From the IMG/VR virus record IMGVR_UViG_3300044910_000225, positions 1 to 64,000 of that record: a stretch of DNA of 64,000 nt; one strand, 5' to 3'. Positions 50,454 to 58,365 of the stretch are shown here, piece after piece. Position 1 is the first letter of the stretch; each line of letters opens with the position of its first letter. Both the position numbers and the translations under genes were made by a program. The DNA comes from a virus. The notes under the pieces are model-generated. The model saw only the letters and a program-made list of their open reading frames with translations, had not been told where the DNA came from and made no database searches.

Positions 50454-50919
50454 TATTCTCCTTTTGTTTGGGTTGAATACGTGGATGTACAATACCCTTC
50501 TTGATAGTTCCACCAAGATGATAGATCATAGCAGTGACTGAAGCTTCTGTACGTTCAGGGAATAATGCTCTGATCATATCGAATGTACGATCAATACCAT
50601 AATACTTCCCAGTCATAAAGATACGATTGGTAAGCATTTCTTTGTCCCTAATACTCCATCTAACAGAAGTGTGTTCTTCCCTAGTGGTATCAGTAGGATA
50701 GGCATGTGTACGTAGTACTTCCATAGCAGTATTGTATGCTTCAGTATGTTCATTAGTTAGTAGATCAGAGAATTTGTACTTAAGCTGTAAGTCATAAATA
50801 TCTTTATTCAATGATTTAATCTCTTCTGACAATTCAGCAATACGTTCTTTGTATTCTGCAATGTCATCTCTCATGTCCATGTACTGATGAGCTTCCTCAT
50901 CTACAAGTATAATCTTCAT
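50446..50919 (-). CDS. Coiled-coil protein with Myb/SANT-like C-terminal helix bundle, 157 aa
   Basis: Residues 10-55 form a coiled coil (YMDMRDDIAEYKERIAELSE, EIKSLNKDIYDLQLKY). Residues about 95-145 (MTGKYYGIDRTFDMIRALFP, ERTEASVTAMIYHLGG) resemble a SANT/Myb-type DNA-binding helix set with the FPERTEASV signature of such phage proteins. Possibly transcriptional, though this is inferred. Overlaps neighbours by 4-8 nt. Confidence 0.55.
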   Translation of the reverse strand: MKIILVDEEAHQYMDMRDDIAEYKERIAELSEEIKSLNKDIYDLQLKYKFSDLLTNEHTEAYNTAMEVLRTHAYPTDTTREEHTSVRWSIRDKEMLTNRIFMTGKYYGIDRTFDMIRALFPERTEASVTAMIYHLGGTIKKGIVHPRIQPKQKENNA

Positions 50920-51113
50920 TTGATTTCCTTTATTTTCATAATTGTTTCATCAATCCCGTACTCTTCTGCTACTCTATCAAATTCTCTAAGACTGAAATCT
51001 CCTGCAGTACCTCCGTCATTAGCATGATACACTGTATACTCCAACTCACCATCTGAGTTCTCAAATCCTATGATGACTTTCTCATCATCATATGCTATAT
51101 ACGTTTTAGACAT
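50916..51113 (-). CDS. Hypothetical acidic protein, 65 aa
   Basis: Short alpha/beta protein (MSKTYIAYDDEKVIIGFENS ... EIK). ATGA overlap with the next gene. Function unknown. Confidence 0.55.
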   Translation of the reverse strand: MSKTYIAYDDEKVIIGFENSDGELEYTVYHANDGGTAGDFSLREFDRVAEEYGIDETIMKIKEIK

Positions 51114-51122
51114 GGTATTCCT

Positions 51123-51557
51123 TTATTGTAAATTATCACGGTAGAATTTACCGAGAATGTTAATGTTGAGATACTTCTCATCCTCAATAGCATTAAGACA
51201 GAAGAGAGCTTTACACTCCATGTAGGTGAGTTCTCTTTTAGATATACAAAATGCTAGTATTGTTTTCCGTATGATAGTCTTCCCTTTAGTAAGGTCAGAA
51301 GATCCTTTGTATGATTTCCAGTTGTTCTCTTTACGCATAACATCAAACTGTACTCTCTTGCCTTTTATGTTACGACCAATACGATACAGTGATCCTGGTC
51401 TAACAATGCCTGACTTCAATGCTGGAAGATGAGTCTCAGAATAGCACTGCTTCTTTCCGAGATACATAGTACCATCATCATACTCTATCTGATAAATGAA
51501 ACCATAAGTGTCCTCTGGTAGAGACTCTACTGGCTGATCCTCATATGTCCAAGTCAT
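51123..51557 (-). CDS. GIY-YIG-like endonuclease, 144 aa
   Basis: ATG 51557 overlaps the upstream stop (ATGA). The start of the domain (YGFIYQIEYDDGTMYLGKKQ) gives the GIY...YIG strand pair as FIY and YLG. RIGRNIKGKRVQFDVMRKEN, NWKSYKGSSD, MECKALF and NINILGKFYRDN follow, comparable to the Arg, Glu and Asn positions of GIY-YIG nucleases. It is of the short, seg-like type without the N-terminal NUMOD parts. May cut DNA during replication or host degradation. Confidence 0.6.
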   Translation of the reverse strand: MTWTYEDQPVESLPEDTYGFIYQIEYDDGTMYLGKKQCYSETHLPALKSGIVRPGSLYRIGRNIKGKRVQFDVMRKENNWKSYKGSSDLTKGKTIIRKTILAFCISKRELTYMECKALFCLNAIEDEKYLNINILGKFYRDNLQ

Positions 51558-51946
51558 TTTAAAGATCCAATATATTCCCATACTGCATCTAATATTTTCT
51601 CCATATCAGCAGCTATCTTAGCAGCAATCTCTCTATCTTTCTGTATACCATTATCAACTGATGTGATATGAGCACCTCCTCGATAGTAAACCTCATAAGC
51701 CTCTTTAAGAGCGTAAGCCTGTTTAAAATACTCAAGTATTTTGTACCAATCATTCTGAGTTATTATGGTTAATCTGAAGACATCTGAGATATTGAAATGC
51801 TTACCATCAAGATATTCTTCAAAATGGTAATGCATATTATTGTTACCTAAGTAACCCATTCCCCAATACCAATCACAATCCCATGTATGCTTAGTAAGGT
51901 ATATTTTTTCATTATCTAAATCTATCCCTAGTAGAATCTTACCCAT
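51554..51946 (-). CDS. Hypothetical protein, 130 aa
   Basis: Begins MGKILLGIDLDNEKIYLTKH and contains a Trp/Tyr-rich stretch and a C-terminal helix (DREIAAKIAADMEKILDAVW). Overlaps neighbours on both sides. No family recognised. Confidence 0.55.
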   Translation of the reverse strand: MGKILLGIDLDNEKIYLTKHTWDCDWYWGMGYLGNNNMHYHFEEYLDGKHFNISDVFRLTIITQNDWYKILEYFKQAYALKEAYEVYYRGGAHITSVDNGIQKDREIAAKIAADMEKILDAVWEYIGSLK

Positions 51947-54138
51947 CAGAAAATCCTTTTAATCATAGTATGAATATTACGTATAGCATTATCAGATGCA
52001 GGTTCATCCCAGTAAGCATTGACTGCTTCAACTAAGTCAGAGGTGTAATCAATGTCAGCACCTAAGTCATGAGCATGGTATACAAGTCGCACTAAAGAAC
52101 GGTATCGTTCTCCAGGGACTGCATTGTATGCATATGAGAATGTCTCAAGTTCATCAGAGAGCAATGCTCTAGACTGAGCAGATGAAAGCTTCTGAGGTTC
52201 CTTACGTGGTTCTGTAGATGATGCTACAAGAAGGTGTTCCTTCACTTCTATAGGAGACTGATCAGTGACTGATAGTACTGTTCGTCCTGTATAAGCAAAG
52301 TAGATCTGAGACTTCGGTAGAAGGTCAGTCTTCAGCGATAGAGATTCAGCAATGGACTTAATGAATGGTCTCCACTGCATATCAGGAATGTCAACTACAG
52401 CATCAAGCTCTAGAAGGATACGGAACTTGAATGGGTTGGTACTGTCTGAAGTACGGGCAATATGGTGGTTAATGTCCTGAAGGATGAAGTGGCATTCTTC
52501 GTCAGTGATAGCAGAGTCATCAATGTCAAGACATATCCACTTACAACCACCAATGATGTTCTCCTTAGAACGCTTACCACCTTTGAAGTTAAATGGTGAA
52601 TATGCTAAGTCATACTTGAGTACCTCGTCTAAGTCTTTGAATAAAGTCTCAGAGAATTCATATCCTGAAGCACACTGAGACTGTCGTTCTTCTTTAGTGC
52701 CTGAGACAGTGAGGTATGATACTCCAATAACGTCAGTCTTCTGGATGGCTTCATAACAGATACCATCATCACATATGGTGTAGATACCTGTCTTATCATA
52801 TGATGTAGCAAGTGTTACAAGCTCCTTCATCTTAACAGCAGGTACTCCAGTGGTAGGAATGTAACCATGCTTACGAAGTTCATGGAGGCTGATGAAGGAT
52901 CGTCCGTCTTTAGATTTGGTGTGCATGAAGTCAACGAAGAGTTCGTATGGTTCCTTCACCATAGCTACCTCAAAGTTGATCATGTCTTCATCTAGCATCT
53001 CACAATATGTTATTGCAGCAATGTAGTCTTCTGCTAGGATGCTGTTGTGCTTGTTGAATATTGCAATAGCTCCAGAGAACTTCAGTGCTTTCCACTGCAT
53101 ATGCATACGTACAAGCTTAGAGATCTTGAACTGAGGATCAAGTGTTGCTGAGAGTTCCTCGTTGTATCTCTTGTAAGTGATGAAGAGTTCTCGTACTTCT
53201 GGTGATACTTCTAATGGTGCTCCAGCTCCTTTAACAGCTTCTGCTGCTATGGTCTTGATGAGACCTGATACATGCTTTCTAGCTGCTAATGCTGCATCCT
53301 CAGCTGCTGTCTCAGCCGCTAACATCTCAGATACTGTAGGGTATTGAATGGACGGTACAGTGGTAGGTGAGAAGTTGAAGAATGATCTACGAGCAAGCTT
53401 AGTGGAGAACTCTCTGTCGAATATCTTCTTCACTGGTGCTTCATACAGAATGTTGTCCTGAGAACCTACGAAGAGAGCAGTAACAGGAAAGTTCTTCAGA
53501 GGCTTACCCTGTTCTTCCTTGTTACCAATAAGCTTCACTTCTTTAGAACCTTCATCATAGACTTCAGACATGAACTGCAGAAGTGGTACGATAGAGCCAG
53601 ATGTGAGTTCTCCTCCGAATTCACCTGAGTAGACGAATCCTCCTCCAATACCAGATTCTTCTAGGGTGTTGAAGTGCTTCATGAGACCCTTCTGTGTACT
53701 ATCTACTGATGCAAATAGTTCTTCAGGTTTCTCATAGAATTCCTTGTAGGTGTTCCATTCAGTAGGGTCAGGCTTACCAGCAAGCTGAGCAGAACGTATA
53801 GCATTGGATGTGGCTACTGCTTTACGCTTGTCTTCTATGATGCTGTAGCCTTCATTGAAACACTTACGTGCTGCATTAACTGCTGAGTCTTTACCAAACC
53901 CACTAGCTGCAATAGCAAAGGAGATAGCATTGATAGGAATCATAGATCCATTCCAATGCTTGATGTTACGTCTAAGATGTGATGCAAATAAGACGAGTTC
54001 TGATGCAGCAATGGTAAGCTTAAAACGGTATGGAGCTTGTGGATTGTTAATGGAATCAACGGTCTGCCTAACAATGTCAGGCAATGCTCCAGAGAAAGCT
54101 CCTTTAGCCTGGAGATCTTGTTTAAGTAGGTCTAACAT
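51946..54138 (-). CDS. DUF3987-type ATPase/primase, 730 aa
   Basis: N-terminal half contains the DUF3987 pattern (ISFAIAASGFGKDS, a Walker A-like loop with FGKDS near 79-85; ESGIGGGFVYSGEFGGEL; FPVTALFVGSQD). The C-terminal half has a DxD-type archaeo-eukaryotic primase core near residues 530-610: WICLDIDDS, TNPFKFRILLELD, SQIYFAYTGR. N4 gp42 occupies this position in replication. Here the ATPase domain precedes the primase. It would prime lagging-strand synthesis and unwind or translocate. Start MLDLLKQDLQ overlaps the upstream gene. Confidence 0.75.
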   Translation of the reverse strand: MLDLLKQDLQAKGAFSGALPDIVRQTVDSINNPQAPYRFKLTIAASELVLFASHLRRNIKHWNGSMIPINAISFAIAASGFGKDSAVNAARKCFNEGYSIIEDKRKAVATSNAIRSAQLAGKPDPTEWNTYKEFYEKPEELFASVDSTQKGLMKHFNTLEESGIGGGFVYSGEFGGELTSGSIVPLLQFMSEVYDEGSKEVKLIGNKEEQGKPLKNFPVTALFVGSQDNILYEAPVKKIFDREFSTKLARRSFFNFSPTTVPSIQYPTVSEMLAAETAAEDAALAARKHVSGLIKTIAAEAVKGAGAPLEVSPEVRELFITYKRYNEELSATLDPQFKISKLVRMHMQWKALKFSGAIAIFNKHNSILAEDYIAAITYCEMLDEDMINFEVAMVKEPYELFVDFMHTKSKDGRSFISLHELRKHGYIPTTGVPAVKMKELVTLATSYDKTGIYTICDDGICYEAIQKTDVIGVSYLTVSGTKEERQSQCASGYEFSETLFKDLDEVLKYDLAYSPFNFKGGKRSKENIIGGCKWICLDIDDSAITDEECHFILQDINHHIARTSDSTNPFKFRILLELDAVVDIPDMQWRPFIKSIAESLSLKTDLLPKSQIYFAYTGRTVLSVTDQSPIEVKEHLLVASSTEPRKEPQKLSSAQSRALLSDELETFSYAYNAVPGERYRSLVRLVYHAHDLGADIDYTSDLVEAVNAYWDEPASDNAIRNIHTMIKRIF

Positions 54139-54147
54139 AATGGTCCT

Positions 54148-54330
54148 TTAATCTGTGTGAAAATCTTCTAAGTATCTAGTGTAGGCATCCCACATATCAT
54201 CTATAACTGCTGAGCCATGTTCTTTGACCCAAGCAGTAGCCTTCTTCTCAGTGAAATCGTAGTTGTCCATAAGATCATCTACAAGCATCTCTAAGATAAC
54301 TTCATCATTGATAGCATAACCTTCTGCCAT
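54148..54330 (-). CDS. Hypothetical protein, 60 aa
   Basis: Start MAEGYAIND at 54330 chosen for the AAGGA site in front; 54411 lies inside the upstream gene. Helical, acidic (MLVDDLMDNYDFTEKKATAW). Function unknown. Confidence 0.55.
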   Translation of the reverse strand: MAEGYAINDEVILEMLVDDLMDNYDFTEKKATAWVKEHGSAVIDDMWDAYTRYLEDFHTD

Positions 54331-54340
54331 AGTGTTTCCT

Positions 54341-54805
54341 TTAGTCGCATGAAATAGTTGAGTAAGACATAGCTCTAGCTTTGTATTTACTATTGGATAC
54401 TGCTCTACCATTTACCTTCTTGCTGTAATACTCCTGCAAAGCTGTAGTAGCCTGACAGTAGTATAAATGTTCAAGCTCAGGAATGAACTTCTTGTACTGC
54501 TTATCATCATGGAAGATATGATCACACTTATCTTTCAATAGCTTGTAGTTCTCAAGTGTCTTAATCTTCTTAGCTTCATATTGTTCTTTAGCTAGCTTAG
54601 TAACATGAGACTGTTCTTTTTTAGACATGTCTGCAAATGACTTATACTTACTATGATAGCTATTGATAGAGAAGAAGCTATCAGCTAGTGTAACAACATA
54701 GTCATGTTTGAATGTAGCAAAGTACTTCTTAGCATCAGAGACCACAGCTTCTTTAATGATGTCTTCTACTTTGTAGTTATTAATATCAAACTCTCTGGTT
54801 TTCAT
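54341..54805 (-). CDS. Hypothetical protein, 154 aa
   Basis: Lys/Tyr-rich helical protein (MKTREFDINNYKVEDIIKEA, KSFADMSKKEQSHVTKLAKE). No enzyme motif, no membrane helix. Between the AAA/VWA-like genes and the primase. Unknown role. Confidence 0.55.
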   Translation of the reverse strand: MKTREFDINNYKVEDIIKEAVVSDAKKYFATFKHDYVVTLADSFFSINSYHSKYKSFADMSKKEQSHVTKLAKEQYEAKKIKTLENYKLLKDKCDHIFHDDKQYKKFIPELEHLYYCQATTALQEYYSKKVNGRAVSNSKYKARAMSYSTISCD

Positions 54806-54813
54806 AGTGGTCC

Positions 54814-55629
54814 TTATTTTATGATTACTTTGTCTAGAATAGACTGGCAGAATTCAACTTCATCTAGCGTATCACCAACATTAATAACGTCAGGTACTGT
54901 AATAGCAATACCATAGTTACTATTGAGAGTGGTTCCAAATGTATCTTCTAATACTGCAAAGAAGAACTTACGTAAGAGTCTATCGTTGAGGACTGCTGAC
55001 ATGGTAGCAATGGACTTCTGATCTCTGTGAGAGAAGAGTGGAATAGTAGCAAGAAAATTCTTCTTGTCTCCTGAGCTACATGACTGGTCAGGGAATACAA
55101 GTGAGATCTTGCAGTAGATGTGTTCACGTTCTAGCAGTTCTATCGTAGCAAGAATCTTCGCCATGTTCTCACGGATAGTACTGTTAGAAACATAGTGAGG
55201 ATAGGAGATGCTGATGTATAGCTCATAGAAGTATGAGATGTATTTCTCAGTAGGAACTAGGAAACAAGCAGGGTCTTCTGCAATGACTTTAGCAACATCC
55301 CAGAGTTCTCCCTCTACATCATAGTGATATGACTCATATACTGATTCAGAGATGAGTCCTCGTTTAAGCAGAGACTGCTTCACTCTGTTCTTGATGATCT
55401 CATACTCACCTTCAGTGATAGTAGGAGTATCAGTAAGAAGCTGCTTCAATGCAGAATCGTATGATATTCCACAAGATGAAGGATCTGCCTGAGTCAGAGT
55501 CTTCACATGTGACTTAAAGTGTAGAAGATTACGGTAATTGAATATCACTGTATCTTTTGTAGGAAGCTTCTGTAGCCACGACTGTGGGTGAATATCTGGT
55601 AGAGCTGAATGTGTAATGATAGGTTTCAT
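54814..55629 (-). CDS. Possible VWA-like partner of the MoxR-type ATPase, 271 aa
   Basis: Contains MAKILATIELLEREHIYCKI and SLVFPDQSCSSGDKKNFL, a Rossmann-type strand and turn like VWA-related phage proteins (DUF7192 pattern), then LNDRLLRKFFFAVLEDT. The MIDAS motif DxSxS is not visible, so the fold call is tentative. A VWA protein next to a MoxR-type AAA gene is common, and N4 has such a pair (gp24/gp25). Overlaps the 61-aa gene by 4 nt. Confidence 0.45.
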   Translation of the reverse strand: MKPIITHSALPDIHPQSWLQKLPTKDTVIFNYRNLLHFKSHVKTLTQADPSSCGISYDSALKQLLTDTPTITEGEYEIIKNRVKQSLLKRGLISESVYESYHYDVEGELWDVAKVIAEDPACFLVPTEKYISYFYELYISISYPHYVSNSTIRENMAKILATIELLEREHIYCKISLVFPDQSCSSGDKKNFLATIPLFSHRDQKSIATMSAVLNDRLLRKFFFAVLEDTFGTTLNSNYGIAITVPDVINVGDTLDEVEFCQSILDKVIIK

Positions 55630-55811
55630 ATAGTTTCTCCTGAATAAAAGTCATCAAACCAGTACTGAAGTTCTCGTACTGGTTGATCATTATCTACTTC
55701 ATACATATCTATAGATATGCCTACATTGTTATGCTTGATATGTAAAGTAAGATTGTTAGATACTACAATAACAGTATCATCCTCATCTGTTTCTAATGTA
55801 AAAGGTTTCAT
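55626..55811 (-). CDS. Hypothetical protein, 61 aa
   Basis: Acidic beta-rich protein (MKPFTLETDEDDTVIVVSNN...). Sits between the AAA and VWA-like genes with an ATGA-type overlap. Function unknown. Confidence 0.5.
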   Translation of the reverse strand: MKPFTLETDEDDTVIVVSNNLTLHIKHNNVGISIDMYEVDNDQPVRELQYWFDDFYSGETI

Positions 55812-55821
55812 TGTTGTGCCT

Positions 55822-56838
55822 TTAGAATGGTATGAATTCTGACTCTTTAAATATAAACTCTGTATTGCTAGGGATATGCACAGTTCTGTAGCTAGTATAG
55901 TAAGGATTCTCTGCTGAAGCAGTTCTTTTCTCTACTGACCAATCAGCTGGTGGTTTGAATACACCAGAGGTGTCAGATATTAAGTTCTGTATGATTAGAT
56001 GAGCATGCTCTCTGCTAATAGTATCTTCAGTACCATAATCTACTGTTGTAGTATATTGTGCTTCTCGTTGAATGACTTCCCATAGCTCATCTACTGATGT
56101 AGCTTCTGATTGTGTCATAGACTTCTTCTTAGCTTCTGTAGCTTTAAGGTTAAGCTGCATATTAAATTCACGATATAGGTCTGTATGCTTATGGAATACA
56201 ACATCATGGTAGATACAGTCTGAGATATCAAGCTGTGATAGCTGATGCATACGGATAGCATCCCTCATGGTAACTGTTGAGGTCACACCATGAGATGATA
56301 GAATAGATCTTGCAATATCAGCATGTTCTACAATCTCAGGGGAAGTGAGTGAGAGTTCAAGCTCAGGGTCTCTATCAAGTGTGATGTGGAAGTATCTATC
56401 AATAGTACTAAAGTCTAGTTTAGAACGTCCAGTATAAGTGGCATGAGCATCTGCTGGATTGGATGTAGCAATGAGTCTGAAGTCAGGATGCATCTTAATG
56501 ATACCATCAGGGAATGAAATGAATCCATTCTCTATGGTGTTCAAACAGAGAAGTACGTTAGGGTCAGCAGCATCAATCTCATCAAGGAGAAATACTTTAC
56601 CGTTCTCAAATGCATCTCTGAATTGTGTAGGAATGTATACTCCGTTGATAGAGATGAAGCCAAGTAGAGCATTTACTGACATCTGCTTCGTACATGATAC
56701 TGACGAGAAGGGTAAGTCTAAATCTTCTGCTATCTGCATAGCCATAGTGGACTTTCCACTACCAGCAGGACCAGATAGAAGGACTGGCATACCTGATGAT
56801 ACTACTTTTTTAACGTAGGAGTATTTACTGTGGTGCAT
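55822..56838 (-). CDS. MoxR-type AAA+ ATPase (N4 gp24-like)
   Basis: 338 residues. Walker A LLSGPAGSGKSTMAMQIAED (GPAGSGKS at 23-30), FSSVSCTKQMSVNALLG, Walker B KVFLLDEIDAADP, sensor 1 RLIATSNPADAH, and sensor-2-like Arg near the end of the AAA core. MoxR family proteins are chaperone-like and usually act with a VWA partner, here probably the 271-aa protein. The role in N4 replication is unclear. Overlaps the 226-aa gene. Confidence 0.8.
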   Translation of the reverse strand: MHHSKYSYVKKVVSSGMPVLLSGPAGSGKSTMAMQIAEDLDLPFSSVSCTKQMSVNALLGFISINGVYIPTQFRDAFENGKVFLLDEIDAADPNVLLCLNTIENGFISFPDGIIKMHPDFRLIATSNPADAHATYTGRSKLDFSTIDRYFHITLDRDPELELSLTSPEIVEHADIARSILSSHGVTSTVTMRDAIRMHQLSQLDISDCIYHDVVFHKHTDLYREFNMQLNLKATEAKKKSMTQSEATSVDELWEVIQREAQYTTTVDYGTEDTISREHAHLIIQNLISDTSGVFKPPADWSVEKRTASAENPYYTSYRTVHIPSNTEFIFKESEFIPF

Positions 56839-57505
56839 CTGAGCCTCCTAATGTGAATGGTTTAATAGATATTCTTCTAGAATAGTCAAAGATATGATTA
56901 TCTGAATCCTCAAGGTAATCATACATGTACTTACCAAGGCTACGTCGTACATCTAACTGAGACGTTACCATCTCTGGTACAAAGTTATCATGGATAGCAA
57001 AGATATCAGAATACTTCTCAGCAATGATATCATTACCATAGTACCAAAGCTTATATGCTGTGATGGATTTAGAGATAGGTCTAAGATCCCCTACAAGATG
57101 ATTCTCTTCCATCTCAGTAGCAGTCTCTCTATCAAAGAGTTTCCCCCATAGATCTGCTTTAACAGCACCTAACTGCTTCATCATGTAGTATGGAATGTAC
57201 AACATATGGTCTACCCATAATGGTAGATCTGCTGGTGGTACTCGTAATGGAGATGCTGGCTGTGCTGAGGGGAGAACAAGAAGATCTTTAACAGCTACAT
57301 AAAGTTCAGTAGTTCTAGACTCGTAATTGTTGCACAGTTCTTTAGCTGCTTTGAAGTCTTCTCGTAACTGAAGTACAACAAACATATAGAATCTGATCTC
57401 ATCTACAGTGTATCCTGAAGTGGCTGTGATGTCATGATGACAAAGTGTACCCCAAATGGTAGCTGCATTAGGCTTGACTGTAGTGAATTGAAATAGTGGT
57501 TTCAT
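56825..57505 (-). CDS. Hypothetical protein, 226 aa
   Basis: Helical protein (SGYTVDEIRFYMFVVLQLRE, LWGKLFDRETATEMEENHLV), ending LGGSDAPQ, overlapping the AAA gene start. ATG 57505 has AAGGAA in front. The frame is open 46 codons further upstream, with coding-like sequence (WQIDLTWKDLKEAAKQASRH) but no proper start codon. Possibly a component of the MoxR/VWA unit. Confidence 0.55.
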   Translation of the reverse strand: MKPLFQFTTVKPNAATIWGTLCHHDITATSGYTVDEIRFYMFVVLQLREDFKAAKELCNNYESRTTELYVAVKDLLVLPSAQPASPLRVPPADLPLWVDHMLYIPYYMMKQLGAVKADLWGKLFDRETATEMEENHLVGDLRPISKSITAYKLWYYGNDIIAEKYSDIFAIHDNFVPEMVTSQLDVRRSLGKYMYDYLEDSDNHIFDYSRRISIKPFTLGGSDAPQ

Positions 57506-57711
57506 AGTAGGTTCCTTTTCTTGGTGTTGTGTATACTCAAAATAGCTTTGATATTTTTCGTCAAATGATACTTCTGCAAATGGGTGTCTGCTAGCTTGTT
57601 TAGCTGCTTCTTTGAGATCTTTCCACGTTAAGTCTATCTGCCATATGACTCCTTTGAAATATAATAAAGTATACCAATGTATACTATGGTATATCCCAAA
57701 AGGGATACACT
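57506..57711 (-). other. Interval with a frame anomaly and a hairpin
   Basis: A strong AAAGGAG site precedes ATG 57644, which opens a 14-codon frame (MADRLNVERSQRSS-stop). The +1 frame is open from before this point through to 57505 and beyond, coding WQIDLTWKDL onward in the same frame as the 226-aa gene. A GTATCCC-TTTT-GGGATA hairpin near 57694-57708 follows the upstream gene, with a TATACT/TATTATATT promoter-like stretch after it. Confidence 0.45.
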
Positions 57712-58056
57712 TTAGATGTACTTACTGCTAGTTGTAACAGCAAGATTACAAAGGATAGGGCATACTGCAATGAGAGCCTCAATCTCTTTATCAAGGACTG
57801 CTCCTTGTGTAGATTCACAGATCTCAACTGCTTCTACTGTAGCATCACGTACTGCTTTACCAGCGTATACTACTTTAGATTCTGCATCAAGATACTTGAA
57901 AGATACTGTACCTTCAGGTGTATTGACGTAAGGGATGTCAATCTCAACGTCTGAATTACCATACTCTTTACGAATACCAGCAACTAATGCTGTAAGGTCT
58001 GTTAGTTTGGCTTCTGCTGAAGCATCTTTGTTTTTAAGAATATCGTTGAAAGTCAT
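57712..58056 (-). CDS. Hypothetical protein, 114 aa
   Basis: Mixed alpha/beta: MTFNDILKNKDASAEAKLTD, then YGNSDVEIDIPYVNTPEGTV and LIAVCPILCNLAVTTSSKYI at the end. Comes directly after the DNA polymerase and a 309-nt intergenic region. Function unknown. Confidence 0.55.
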   Translation of the reverse strand: MTFNDILKNKDASAEAKLTDLTALVAGIRKEYGNSDVEIDIPYVNTPEGTVSFKYLDAESKVVYAGKAVRDATVEAVEICESTQGAVLDKEIEALIAVCPILCNLAVTTSSKYI

Positions 58057-58365
58057 TTAAGACTCCTATAGTGGGATGGTGGATTGCTCCATATAAAAGT
58101 TTAGCATGGGAGCTTACCACATGCTGATTTACACTATCCTAAGAATCACCAGAGGAATCATGCACAGGAGCTTGCACCTGAATACATTTTCTACTTAAAG
58201 CCATATGAGTATGTTAAACTACTATCTGCAATGTGTGATCTGCTACATTTCGTTATCTGATATTCGTACTGAAGGTTCGGACTGATCAAGTCATACTAAC
58301 TTACTGCCAGGTGTCTGATTCTCAAAGTAACCACCATAACAATCTCCGAAGAGAGTGCTAGGTGG
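58057..58365 (-). other. Structured non-coding interval after DNA polymerase
   Basis: 309 nt without an ORF. On the minus strand: AACCACC...GGTGGTT closing an inner TCTC-TTCG-GAGA hairpin just after the polymerase stop, then a long stretch with several short helices, and AGCATG...CATGCT near the downstream gene. I could not fold a tRNA. Candidates are a processed terminator or an untranslated regulatory RNA. Confidence 0.4.

Noticed and set aside
57600-57644. 14-codon gene MADRLNVERSQRSS
   Set aside because: Too short and without conservation evidence; noted only as part of a frame anomaly.
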